A stretch of 64,000 nucleotides of DNA from Nostoc sp. FACHB-110 (GTDB taxonomy: Bacteria; Cyanobacteriota; Cyanobacteriia; Cyanobacteriales; Nostocaceae): positions 1 through 64,000 of the forward strand of contig NZ_JACJRU010000027.1 in NCBI RefSeq assembly GCF_014697425.1, read 5' to 3'. The number at the start of each line of letters is the position of its first letter. The stretch's first letter is position 1. Shown here one piece after another: positions 6,531-15,021 of the stretch. The translations under genes were made by a program, and so were the position numbers. Under the pieces are notes generated by a model that was not told the DNA's origin, did no database searches, and was given only the letters and a program-made list of their open reading frames with translations.

Positions 6531-7358
6531 TTAAGCAGCATCGGAGAAGTATATAACTTTACCCCCGTAAGCCAGATGTAAGTTTTGTTCGGTGAGGACT
6601 TGTTGTCGGGAACCTGTGGCGACTAATTCGCGGTTGAGTAAAATCAAGTCATCAAAATGGGTGATGGATTCGCCTAAGTCATGGTTAACGACTAGGACGA
6701 TTTTGTTTTCGGCGGCGAGTTCGTGAAAGACTTCAAAAATTACTGATTGGGTTTTTTGATCGATACCTACCAAGGGTTCATCAAAACAAAAGATATCTGC
6801 TTGCTGCGTCAATGCACGGGCTAAAAAGACTCGTTGTTGCTGTCCTCCTGATAATTGTCCTATGGGGCGATCGCAAAATTCACTCATCCCGACTCTTTTG
6901 AGTGCGCTGTTGGCGATTTGGCGACTCACACCAGAAAAGCTACGCAACCAGCCTGTTTTCTTGACTCGTCCCATCATGACTACATCCCAAACTGTAGCGG
7001 GATAAGTCCAATCTATTTGGCTACGTTGTGGTACATAAGCAACTTTTGACCGTTGCTGCATCAATGTTTGGTTTTGGTACATTACCACACCACTACTAAT
7101 AGGAACCAAACCCAACATTGCTTTCATCAATGTACTTTTGCCAGCACCATTCGGGCCAAAAATCCCCGTTAATCTTCCTGGTTTAATTACACAGTTAATA
7201 TCCCGCAATGCTTCTTGGGTTCGGTAATGCACGCCTAAATGGGCAATCGAAATGGCAGCAACAGATTCCATATCAGTAGCTTTGATCAAGGGAGTAGTAA
7301 GTTCTTTAGCTTTTTTCGGTGATTGGTTCAATTTGGAGTAAAAAGAAGCATTTTCCAT
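6531..7358 (-). CDS. mntA: metal ABC transporter ATP-binding protein
   Basis: The start is taken at ATG 7358 (MENASFYSKL). The reading frame extends further upstream but would overlap the divergent gene and reads as non-protein. It has Walker A GPNGAGKST (68-76), the Q-loop in YVPQRSQIDW, the signature LSGGQQQR, Walker B IFCFDEP and the H-loop VVNHD. It energises import of a divalent metal from the inner face of the membrane together with the permease downstream. The 275-residue length is slightly long because of an N-terminal extension of about 35 residues before the nucleotide-binding fold. A second possible start is MESVAAIS at residue 30. Confidence 0.88.
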   Translation of the reverse strand: MENASFYSKLNQSPKKAKELTTPLIKATDMESVAAISIAHLGVHYRTQEALRDINCVIKPGRLTGIFGPNGAGKSTLMKAMLGLVPISSGVVMYQNQTLMQQRSKVAYVPQRSQIDWTYPATVWDVVMMGRVKKTGWLRSFSGVSRQIANSALKRVGMSEFCDRPIGQLSGGQQQRVFLARALTQQADIFCFDEPLVGIDQKTQSVIFEVFHELAAENKIVLVVNHDLGESITHFDDLILLNRELVATGSRQQVLTEQNLHLAYGGKVIYFSDAA

Positions 7359-7365
7359 AACAGTG

Positions 7366-7416
7366 TTTTCATATTTATTACTTGAGCTTACTATAAAAAT
7401 GAGAAAAATATGAAAA
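7366..7416. promoter_or_regulatory. inverted repeat in the divergent mnt promoter region
   Basis: TTTTCATATTT (7366-7376) and AAATATGAAAA (7406-7416) are a perfect 11-bp inverted repeat in the 89-bp gap between the divergent mntA and mntC starts. It could be an operator pair serving both directions or an RNA hairpin; the AT richness makes chance less unlikely. It does not match the usual Fur/Zur box, and no regulator is named. Confidence 0.45.
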
Positions 7417-7447
7417 AATCTATAATAAGCAGTAATACAACAGATAA

Positions 7448-8476
7448 ATGAATCTAATACTTGAGAAAGAGAAGGCTGGCTTCTGTGACAAACTAACAAT
7501 CCGAAGACAGAACAAATTGAGTTTTCGCTCAGTTACTCAGCTTTGTTTGGCAATGCTTTTGCCATTGGCATTATTTAGTTGTACGCCAAATAATGCCAAC
7601 TCTAAAACTACCCAAGGAAATGAAAAGCCTTTGGTAGTTGCTACGAGTACAGTCATTGCTGACTTAGCCCAAGAAGTAGGCGGCGACGAAATTCAACTCC
7701 AAGGAATTCTTCAACCTGGTGCTGATCCCCATGTTTATGAACCAGTCCCAGCCGATAGCAGATTTTTAGAAAAAGCAGACTTAATTTTGTATAACGGTTA
7801 CAACTTAGAACCAGGATTAATTAAACTCATGAATGCTGCTGGGAATGGGCGTAAATTAGCTGTTGGCGAAGTGGTTAAACCGTTGCAATTAGACAAAGGT
7901 AAAGGTGAAATTGTCCCAGATCCTCATATTTGGGGTAGTGCGGAAAATGCTGCTGCAATGGTAAATGCCATTCGGGATGGGTTAACAGAATTATCCCCAG
8001 AAGATAAGGAAAAATTTGCTCAAAATGCAGCCCAACTAACAAGCGAGTTAAAACAGCTACATACTTGGATTAATCAACAAATTCAAACTATTCCGCCCGA
8101 TAAACGGCAATTAGTAACAACCCATGATGCTTTTCAATATTATGGGCGTGCTTATCAAATAGCGATCGCAGGTACTTTAATCGGCATTAGCACCGAAGAA
8201 CAACCAAGCGCGCAAACTGTCCAAAAACTAGTAGAATCGGTGAAAAAAACTGGTGTTCCGGCAATTTTTGCTGAAACTACAATTAATCCCACATTAATTA
8301 AAACTGTTGCCCAAGAAGCAGGCGTACAATTAGCACCGCGTCAACTCTATTCTGATTCAATCGGGGCTAAAGGTAGCGATGGTGAATCATATATCAAAAT
8401 GATGGAAGCTAATACTCGCACGATTGTAGAAGCTCTGGGTGGTAAATATACGCCATTTAAACCAGGTCATAAGTAA
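7448..8476 (+). CDS. mntC: metal ABC transporter substrate-binding lipoprotein
   Basis: A cluster A-I/TroA-type binding protein of 342 residues. The N-terminus is basic, then hydrophobic, and ends in the lipobox LFSC with lipid-anchored Cys45. Likely ligands are H95 (GADPHVYEP), H160 (DPHIWG), E276 (FAETTIN) and D303 (YSDSIG). The His-His-Glu-Asp set is that of Mn-binding MntC/PsaA, and there is no His-rich zinc loop. H226 (TTHDAF) is conserved in the wider family. It is divergent from mntA-mntB, with which it forms one importer. Zinc remains possible, because the families overlap. Confidence 0.87.
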   Translation: MNLILEKEKAGFCDKLTIRRQNKLSFRSVTQLCLAMLLPLALFSCTPNNANSKTTQGNEKPLVVATSTVIADLAQEVGGDEIQLQGILQPGADPHVYEPVPADSRFLEKADLILYNGYNLEPGLIKLMNAAGNGRKLAVGEVVKPLQLDKGKGEIVPDPHIWGSAENAAAMVNAIRDGLTELSPEDKEKFAQNAAQLTSELKQLHTWINQQIQTIPPDKRQLVTTHDAFQYYGRAYQIAIAGTLIGISTEEQPSAQTVQKLVESVKKTGVPAIFAETTINPTLIKTVAQEAGVQLAPRQLYSDSIGAKGSDGESYIKMMEANTRTIVEALGGKYTPFKPGHK

Positions 8477-8692
8477 CTTGGCGATCGCTAAACATTGAAC
8501 ATTATTGTTTCAGCAAAACCAGATTGATTATTTCTCAAGCATGAGGTGATTGATAAACTTAATAGCTAATATATAACTTCGGGTATGTAACCTGTACTTA
8601 GATAAGAAACTCTCTCTAGAGAAAGAACTTTTCATGGCTTGAATTTTATAAATTAAGTTAGTCAATACATAAACTTAATTTTTGCAATAGCC

Positions 8693-9052
8693 ATGACTAA
8701 AGAACAAGAAAATCAAAATAATCAAATCGAAAATAATCAAACAGAAATTGAACAGCCTGTAAGCAAGGATTGGCATTCACGCGAAGAACCAACCGCTAAA
8801 GAAAGAAACTTGACAGCAAACCCAGGCGATAGAATTTCTGATCAACCTGAATCTGTAGAAGAAAAAGCTAAACAAGTTGCTGTCGATTCTCCAGATATCA
8901 CAGGCGATCATATTAAAGTTCCAACTTACTTTGTTGTAGATGAACCTAATGGTGAGAAAAAAGCATTACACCATGTAAAAGATGCAGAAGAAATTTCTGA
9001 TGTCATCCGTCAAGCTAGAGTTGACGAGAATGGTAATCGGATTTGGTGGTAG
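8693..9052 (+). CDS. small hydrophilic protein of unknown function
   Basis: A 119-residue, highly charged protein without transmembrane or signal segments. It is rich in Asn/Gln/Glu at the N-terminus, and only the C-terminal 50 residues (IKVPTYFVVDEPNGEKKALHH onward) look folded. I do not recognise a family. It is supported as a gene by codon use, a clear start in a 200-bp upstream spacer and a terminator directly downstream. The composition suggests a disordered stress or hydration-type protein, but that is only an impression. Confidence 0.7.
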   Translation: MTKEQENQNNQIENNQTEIEQPVSKDWHSREEPTAKERNLTANPGDRISDQPESVEEKAKQVAVDSPDITGDHIKVPTYFVVDEPNGEKKALHHVKDAEEISDVIRQARVDENGNRIWW

Positions 9053-9073
9053 TATTTCAGGCTGTTTCATCAA

Positions 9074-9106
9074 TAGAGACGTGAGCGATCGCGTCTCTAT
9101 ATTTTT
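9074..9106 (+). terminator. terminator after the 8693-9052 gene
   Basis: TAGAGACG (9074-9081) pairs with CGTCTCTA (9092-9099) and is followed by a T-rich run. The loop contains a GCGATCGC octamer. Confidence 0.7.
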
Positions 9107-9260
9107 AATTTCCTTTGATAAAATAAGAAATTGTCGATAAATTTTGGATGCGTAGATTGAGTATTCTTCAATCAGTCGCAGGTCTTTATCCTCAAATAAT
9201 TGATTCTGAATTCTTCTTGATACAATAGCACTGCATATCAATTGAAGTAAAAATGCAACA

Positions 9261-9908
9261 ATGATGCCCTCAATTCAAAAACAAGTTTTTAGTAATCACA
9301 GCTATAACTATTTATTATTCTTGCCCAATAACGATGTAGTCACCGAGCAGATTCTACCAACAATCATATTTTTACATGGTTCTGGTGAACGAGGTTCAAA
9401 CTTAGAGGATGTCAAAAGACACGGCATTGCTAAAGTTGTGGAAGAACAGCCAGACTTTCCCTTTATAGCTATTTCACCCCAATGTCCAACAGGTAAATTC
9501 TGGTTAGTCAATAAGTTGAGTGTGTTATTAGATGAAGCTTTGGCCAATTATCCCATTGATAGCGATCGCATTTACCTCACAGGTTTAAGCATGGGTGGTT
9601 ATGGAGCATGGCATTGGGGCGCAACTGAATCACACAGATTTGCAGCGATCGCACCTATTTGTGGTGGTGGTGAACCAGAAGAAGCCCGTAGCTTAAAAAA
9701 TATTCCCGTTTGGGCATTTCATGGTGCAAAAGATAAAATCGTCCCCTTAAATGAGTCAGAAGATATGGTTGCTGCACTCAAAGCTTGTGGCGGAAACGTC
9801 AAGTTTACAGTCTATCCCGAAGCTGAACACGATTCATGGACGCAGACATATCACAATCCAGAATTATATGAATGGTTTTTACAGCATCAGCGACGAGTTA
9901 TCCGTTAG
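9261..9908 (+). CDS. alpha/beta hydrolase (dienelactone hydrolase/esterase type)
   Basis: A 215-residue serine hydrolase. IIFLHGSGERG carries the oxyanion-hole HG motif, GLSMGGYGAWHW has the nucleophile elbow G-x-S-x-G, AFHGAKDKIVP supplies the acidic residue region and EAEHDSW the catalytic His. No signal peptide, so probably cytoplasmic. The pattern matches the phospholipase/carboxylesterase group often annotated as a predicted peptidase; substrate unknown. ATG 9261 or the next codon ATG 9264 may be used. Confidence 0.8.
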   Translation: MMPSIQKQVFSNHSYNYLLFLPNNDVVTEQILPTIIFLHGSGERGSNLEDVKRHGIAKVVEEQPDFPFIAISPQCPTGKFWLVNKLSVLLDEALANYPIDSDRIYLTGLSMGGYGAWHWGATESHRFAAIAPICGGGEPEEARSLKNIPVWAFHGAKDKIVPLNESEDMVAALKACGGNVKFTVYPEAEHDSWTQTYHNPELYEWFLQHQRRVIR

Positions 9909-10013
9909 CAATTATTTATAAAGTAAAAATAAAATTCTTTTAGAGTGTGTTAAGCACATATTTTTGAAATTATTTGTCATAAAAAACTATCAAATTTAAT
10001 GCACCATATAAAA

Positions 10014-10149
10014 CAATACAGTTCAGTTAAGGCAACAACTTAGACTGGTGTAGGTTGGGTGGAGGAACGGAACCCAACATTCACGCATACTTTGTTGGGT
10101 TCCGCTATCGCTACACCAAACCTACTATTCTCTTAACTGAAACGTATTG
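10014..10149 (+). mobile_element. hairpin MITE, family 1, copy C with intact ends
   Basis: CAATACAGTTCAGTTAAG (10014-10031) and CTTAACTGAAACGTATTG (10132-10149) form an 18-bp terminal inverted repeat with two mismatches. The 10-bp sequence CCATATAAAA flanks both ends exactly (10004-10013 and 10150-10159), a target duplication. The interior is the same hairpin as copies A and B, which have lost the right end. No coding capacity, so it would have moved using a transposase in trans. Confidence 0.85.
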
Positions 10150-10272
10150 CCATATAAAAAATTAGTAGTGCGTGATAGCAAGCTACAACATACTTTAATT
10201 AAGATTTACTGCCGCTCTTGCTTGCTCAAGAGATTGATTATTTTGTTATTTGTAAGTTTCTTATACACACAT

Positions 10273-10468
10273 ATCTTGCACGAGGGCGACTGAAGTCGCG
10301 GCTACACAGACAAAACCCGCACTTCGACAAGCTCAGTGACCGCCTGCGCGGGTTCCAAACCCGTGATATTGCGTTAGTCCGCGTGGTGCGCCAAGCGCAG
10401 CGCAAGCGCGATAGGCGGACTTCGTTTGTATAGCCGCGAATTCCATTCGCTGGGGCTAGGTGCAAGAT
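10273..10468 (+). mobile_element. MITE, family 2, copy 1 (expanded)
   Basis: Ends are ATCTTGCAC (10273-10281) and GTGCAAGAT (10460-10468). The interior contains GCGACTGAAGTCGCGGCTAC and GCCGCGAATTCCATTCGC arms. Copy 2, in opposite orientation, is at 62174-62335. Relative to copy 2, this copy carries two extra segments: about 23 bp with CTTCGACAAGCTCAGTG, and about 28 bp of GCGCAGCGCAAGCGC type. Reading frames across it are by-products of the repeat. Confidence 0.85.
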
Positions 10469-10712
10469 GTGAATACACTTGTAATACGCATTTTTATGTG
10501 AACTAGAAAATTTCTTTATGTCATTGTGCCACTAAAATTTAGCTGCCTAAATAACATCAATTATTTAGCTAATATTGTTGATACTCGAAAAAATACGGAG
10601 ATGATAATACTTGATAAGCTGATATTTTCTCTAGAATTTCATAGGATATTTTTCCAACATTAATTAAATAAAAACTAGATTAGTAAGACAGTTATCTTGT
10701 CCCGCTAAATCT

Positions 10713-11819
10713 ATGCCAAAAAAATATAAAACAGCATTTGTACTAATGCCGTTATCTCTAGCAACAGTTGTTATAGGTAGTTTAATAGAACCTGCTATGG
10801 CTGTTAACTTGGGAGTAGCACAAGATTATAATGTCTTTGTGTTTGGAGACATGAATCAAAGTTCAGACTCCGAAGGTCGTGTAGCTGTTGGTGGTAATGC
10901 CACATTTACTAATTTTGGCATTGCTGATCGTCTAAGTAATTCTAATGGTACAGATACTAGACTGGTAGTAGGTGGCGACTTAACTTACAACGGTGGTCAA
11001 ATTTTTGGAGGTAATGCTGTTGTAGGTGGTACAGTCAAAACTTCTGTTAATTTTAACTGTTCTCCTAACTGTGGTGTGAATTCAGGCAAGCCCATTAATT
11101 TTGATGCAGCAAAGCAAGAATTGACTTATCTTTCTGAGTCTTTAGCTGGATTAAGTTCTACAGGCACTACAGAATATAAATGGAATGGAATTTATCTGCA
11201 AGGCAATAATAGTGACTTGAATATATTCACTATTGACGGTTCACAATTTTCTAAAAGTAGTTATCTTAACCTTTCTGATGTCGGCACTAATTCCACAATA
11301 GTTTTTAATATTTTAGGCAACAGTGTAGATATCAGTAACTTTGGCTTGAACCTAAATAACGTTAACAAATCAAATATATTGTTTAACTTTGTTGATGCAA
11401 CTCAAGTCAAAACTACTGGTTTTTCTTTTTTAGGAAGTGTATTGGCGACTAAAGCTAACGTCCAATTTAATAACGGTAATGTAGAAGGAACTCTAGTTGC
11501 TGCTTCTTTGTCTGGCAGTGGAGAGTTTCACAATAAGTCATTTACTGGTAACTTGCCTAGCATACCTAAGCCACAACCTCAACCAACTAATCAACCTTCA
11601 CCAAACCCACAACCGCCAACTAATACAACTCCAGTTCCCCCATCCTCACCAAATCCACAACCACCAACACCATCGCAACCTACTCCCCAAGTGCCTGTGT
11701 CAACTACAGTTCCAGAACCAAGTACCGTGATGGGTTTATTGTTTTTGGTTGGTTTATTTGGTGTTTATCGCAGTAAAAAATTATTGCCTCAATCAGCTAT
11801 TGCTAATGAAAAAATTTAG
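10713..11819 (+). CDS. choice-of-anchor A family protein with PEP-CTERM sorting signal
   Basis: A 368-residue exported protein with a signal peptide (KTAFVLMPLSLATVVIG, cleavage after EPAMA near residue 30). The choice-of-anchor A domain spans about residues 32-280, with NVFVFGDMNQSSDSEGRVAVGGNA and repeated GG-N motifs. A Pro/Gln/Thr-rich linker follows (about 285-335), then PEP-CTERM: VPEPST, a hydrophobic helix GLLFLVGLFGVY and basic RSKK. PEP-CTERM proteins are processed by exosortase and probably sent to the cell surface or sheath. A terminator follows directly. Confidence 0.88.
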   Translation: MPKKYKTAFVLMPLSLATVVIGSLIEPAMAVNLGVAQDYNVFVFGDMNQSSDSEGRVAVGGNATFTNFGIADRLSNSNGTDTRLVVGGDLTYNGGQIFGGNAVVGGTVKTSVNFNCSPNCGVNSGKPINFDAAKQELTYLSESLAGLSSTGTTEYKWNGIYLQGNNSDLNIFTIDGSQFSKSSYLNLSDVGTNSTIVFNILGNSVDISNFGLNLNNVNKSNILFNFVDATQVKTTGFSFLGSVLATKANVQFNNGNVEGTLVAASLSGSGEFHNKSFTGNLPSIPKPQPQPTNQPSPNPQPPTNTTPVPPSSPNPQPPTPSQPTPQVPVSTTVPEPSTVMGLLFLVGLFGVYRSKKLLPQSAIANEKI

Positions 11820-11866
11820 TACTAGTTAGCTAAATTTACTGGCTTTTCCAACAATCATTAATAATC

Positions 11867-11898
11867 AAAACCCGCCGCAGAGTGTCAGGCGGGTTTTT
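11867..11898 (+). terminator. terminator after PEP-CTERM gene
   Basis: AAAACCCGCC (11867-11876) pairs perfectly with GGCGGGTTTT (11888-11897) and runs into T residues. Confidence 0.85.
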
Positions 11899-11933
11899 GA
11901 TAGGATATGAATATTAATATTTTATAGTTTGCC

Positions 11934-12488
11934 ATGAATATATATCAAACAAATTGGTCACAAGAAAGCTATATCAAAGCTTATAAATTTGCGGCGAGTG
12001 CCCATCAAGACCAAAAAATTCCTGGTTCAGAAATACCATACATTATGCATTTAAGTTTTGTCAGTATGGAGGTAATTGCCGCCTTAAATTTAGAACCAAC
12101 AGCTGACGGTGACTTAGCAGTTCAGTGTGCAGTTTTACATGACACTATAGAAGATACTCAGACAACTTTTGAGCAAATCAAGGCTGAGTTTAGTGCAGAT
12201 GTAGCTAAAGGTGTACTTGCATTAACTAAAGACAATAATCTGCCTAAAAATCTCCAAATGAGCGATAGTTTAAGCCGGATAAAACAACAGCCGCGAGAAA
12301 TTTGGATGGTTAAATTAGCAGATAGAATCAGTAATTTACAAACACCGCCTCATTACTGGCAACAAGAAAAAATTACCCAATATCGAGAAGAAGCAATCCA
12401 GATTTATGAAACATTGAAAGATGCTAGCCCATTTCTTGCGGCTAGATTAGTTAGTAAAATCGAAGATTATCATAGGTTTTTAGTTTAA
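11934..12488 (+). CDS. HD-domain hydrolase, SpoT/MESH1-like
   Basis: A 184-residue stand-alone HD protein. H39, the HD pair at 69-70 (AVLHDTIEDT, with E73/D74) and D130 (VKLADRISNLQ) match the metal and substrate residues of the ppGpp hydrolase domain of RelA/SpoT. No synthetase, TGS or ACT domain is present, so it is a small alarmone-hydrolase-like protein. Family knowledge allows guanosine polyphosphate or NADPH hydrolysis as activities; which applies cannot be told. It follows a terminator, so it has its own promoter. Confidence 0.82.
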   Translation: MNIYQTNWSQESYIKAYKFAASAHQDQKIPGSEIPYIMHLSFVSMEVIAALNLEPTADGDLAVQCAVLHDTIEDTQTTFEQIKAEFSADVAKGVLALTKDNNLPKNLQMSDSLSRIKQQPREIWMVKLADRISNLQTPPHYWQQEKITQYREEAIQIYETLKDASPFLAARLVSKIEDYHRFLV

Positions 12489-12872
12489 CTTAAATATATT
12501 ATTTTAAATATTAAAATTCTCAGTTTTATAGACTTAATCAAATAATTTATCCACCTTTTCATACAGCTTATTTGGCTGTATGAAATACTATTTGGCTACT
12601 TAATTACTATCTGTTGTCTATGTTCACAGGTGGCTATCAGACTCTAACTAGTACAGCAACACAAAGCGCAAAATATAGCATAAACACCTTCTTCCCTCTT
12701 TTGGGTTGCCCTAAGTCTGCTTGCTTGAGAGTTTGACAAAAAATAAGGGAACACTATTTTTATCTGGATGTCAATAAAACCTAAGGGGGATATTTTCATG
12801 TTGTATTAATTTTCCTGGGACTAATGACTATTAAATATTTTTTCGTGTAAATATCTAGGAAATAACCCTATC
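12489..12872. other. intergenic with one small hairpin
   Basis: CATACAGC (12560-12567) pairs with GCTGTATG (12575-12582) without a T-run. A 38-codon frame from 12619 was not accepted as a gene. No RNA gene recognised. Confidence 0.4.
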
Positions 12873-13412
12873 ATGACGCAAACATCTACGCTCGATAATC
12901 AGATTCAATCCTTAGAATTACCAATAGAACGCGATCAATTTCTACGTACTATTATTCGAGAATTGGCGGGAACTCTACAAGATGTTGTCGGGATTGAAGA
13001 AGCAGCAGGATTCTTAAATGTAGTTGGTTATCGAACAGGACAGCAAGTAAATCAGATATATCATCATGGTTTGCAACTATCTAATCTTTCGCGTGAGCAG
13101 GTAACTGCTGTCTTGGTAGATTGGAAACGCCGGATTCAAGGTGACTTTTATGTTATTGAAGAAAGTGATGAGAAGATAGTTTTAGGCAATCGCAAATGTC
13201 CCTTTGCCGAACAGGTGGAAGGGCGCGAAGCAATGTGTGTCATGACATCTAATATTTTTGGTGCGATCGCCGCCGATAATCTTGGCTATGCTAGAGTCGA
13301 GTTACAAGACACAATCGCTAGAGGTGCAAAAGAATGCACAGTGATCATTCATCTCAAACCTAGCGAATCGTTAGATGTGTTTGCAGGACAAGAATACTTC
13401 AAAGCATACTAG
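12873..13412 (+). CDS. methanogen output domain 1 (MetOD1) protein
   Basis: A 179-residue protein resembling the methanogen output domain/V4R-like sensory fold: REDLAGTLQDVVG-type N-terminal helix, EEAAGFLNVVGYRTGQQVN, the Cys-containing GNRKCPFAEQVEGREAMCVMTSNIFG and LGYARVELQDTIARGAKECTVIIHL. The clustered cysteines (CPF, MC, EC) suggest metal, thiol or haem sensing, which is inference. A sensor kinase begins 149 bp downstream on the same strand, so the two probably act together. The name rests on pattern recognition rather than a search. Confidence 0.65.
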   Translation: MTQTSTLDNQIQSLELPIERDQFLRTIIRELAGTLQDVVGIEEAAGFLNVVGYRTGQQVNQIYHHGLQLSNLSREQVTAVLVDWKRRIQGDFYVIEESDEKIVLGNRKCPFAEQVEGREAMCVMTSNIFGAIAADNLGYARVELQDTIARGAKECTVIIHLKPSESLDVFAGQEYFKAY

Positions 13413-13561
13413 CAGAAACAAGCCGGACAACAGCAGACTATAAGCTTGTGCTGATTATTTGTCCCATTTGAAGCTAAATTCCCAAAGCATGGCTGAGTCT
13501 TTTTAAAATTAAACCTTTAGTTCGTGCAAAATCCAAGATTCTGCTTTGATATCTCCTGCTC

Positions 13562-14857
13562 ATGACACCCGATCAATTTTTAACCTTTGCTCAGGTTTTA
13601 CCAGAACCCATGCTGCTTGTAACTAGCGCAGGCGAAATTTTGTCAGTCAATCAAGCCGCTACTAAATTGTTTAGTAAAACCAGTAAAGCTCTGATTGGTC
13701 AGCATTTCAGTGAGTTTGTCACTGAATCCTCAGAAAAAGTCATTGAGTATCTGCGAGTTTGCGCCCAAAGTCGTCAAATGATTTTGGGTGCTTTCACCAT
13801 TAGCCAAGCACCAGGAAAGGAAATTGCTTGTCGCAGTCAAGGAGCAGTCATTCAACCACGAACTCACGAACACCCAGCCATCAATTTATTACGCTTAGAA
13901 AAGCGAACCAGTAATGAATTTGTGATTCTTAACCAAAAAATTCATGCACTTAGCCAGGAAATTCAACAGCGTCAGCGCATTCAACTAGAATTATCCCAAT
14001 CAAATGAAATCTTAAAACAGACTCAAATTAAACTACAAAATGCCCTTGAATCTGTCCAAAAAGAAAAGATGTCTGGGTTAGGACAGTTAGTTGCTGGAAT
14101 TGCCCATGAAATTAATAATCCTATTAGCTTTATTCATGGAAATTTAACCCATGCTAGTCAATACTACAAAGATTTACTGCATCTAATTCAGCTTTATCAG
14201 CAAGAATATCCACATCCGAGTGTTGTGATTCAAGAAACAATCAAAGCCTTAGAAATTGACTTTCTCAAAGAAGATATCAACAAATTACTATCTTCTATGA
14301 ATATGGGTTCCCAGAGAATTGCTGAGATTGTGACATCTTTGCGAAATTTTTCTCGATTAGACGAAGCAACATTTAAAATAGTTAACCTTCATGAAGGTCT
14401 AGAAGCGACATTGATGATTTTACAAAGTCGTCTTAAATCCAGCACTAAATATTCTGGTATTGAAGTCATTAAAGAATATGGTGATTTACCTTTGGTTTAT
14501 TGTTCTCCTGGGCAAATTAATCAAGTATTGATGAATATGTTAAATAATGCTATTGATGCCTTAGAAGAAGCTGAACCAAGACTAAATCATCCCCGTCAGA
14601 TTTGGATTATTACAGAGAAACTCTCCAATTGTTACGTTGCAATTCACATTCGAGATAACGGGAACGGCATCCCCACAGAAATTCATCATCAAATATTTAA
14701 TCCTTTCTTTACTACTAAGCCCGTTGGTAAAGGAACAGGATTAGGATTATCAATTAGTTATCAAATCGTTGAAAGCCACCGTGGCCGAATTCAGATGAAG
14801 TCTGACCCAGCTTGGGGAACTGAGTTCATCATTGAATTGCCAATCGTGCAAGGATAA
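13562..14857 (+). CDS. PAS-containing sensor histidine kinase
   Basis: A 431-residue soluble kinase. Residues 1-125 form a PAS-like sensory domain (PEPMLLVTSAGEILSVNQAA). A coiled coil (about 125-170) leads into the H-box AGIAHEINNPI with phospho-accepting H182. The ATP-binding part has N-box MLNNAIDALEE, DNGNGIP (G1), FFTTKPVGKGTGLGLS (F and G2) and a final GTEFIIELP. No receiver domain and no membrane helix. No response regulator gene is adjacent; the MetOD1 protein upstream is the likely sensory partner. Confidence 0.88.
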   Translation: MTPDQFLTFAQVLPEPMLLVTSAGEILSVNQAATKLFSKTSKALIGQHFSEFVTESSEKVIEYLRVCAQSRQMILGAFTISQAPGKEIACRSQGAVIQPRTHEHPAINLLRLEKRTSNEFVILNQKIHALSQEIQQRQRIQLELSQSNEILKQTQIKLQNALESVQKEKMSGLGQLVAGIAHEINNPISFIHGNLTHASQYYKDLLHLIQLYQQEYPHPSVVIQETIKALEIDFLKEDINKLLSSMNMGSQRIAEIVTSLRNFSRLDEATFKIVNLHEGLEATLMILQSRLKSSTKYSGIEVIKEYGDLPLVYCSPGQINQVLMNMLNNAIDALEEAEPRLNHPRQIWIITEKLSNCYVAIHIRDNGNGIPTEIHHQIFNPFFTTKPVGKGTGLGLSISYQIVESHRGRIQMKSDPAWGTEFIIELPIVQG

Positions 14858-15021
14858 TTACTAAAACTATTCACTAATTCAGACAGACAAGCGAGAAATT
14901 AAAGCAGAATAGAGGTATGGCTATAGTCATCTAGATTAAGATGAGTTAACACTTATAACTTTCAACTCAGCACTTTGCTAGATAGCCTGTTGTTGATCCT
15001 ACTTAAAATCAAGCTAACTCT

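Noticed and set aside
8966..9241. 91-residue minus-strand frame overlapping the 8693-9052 gene
   Set aside because: Antisense to a better supported gene and its terminator, no recognisable fold.
10218..10465. Frames of 71 and 75 residues on both strands
   Set aside because: Both are read-through of the MITE at 10273-10468; the same peptides recur at 62144-62335 from the other copy.
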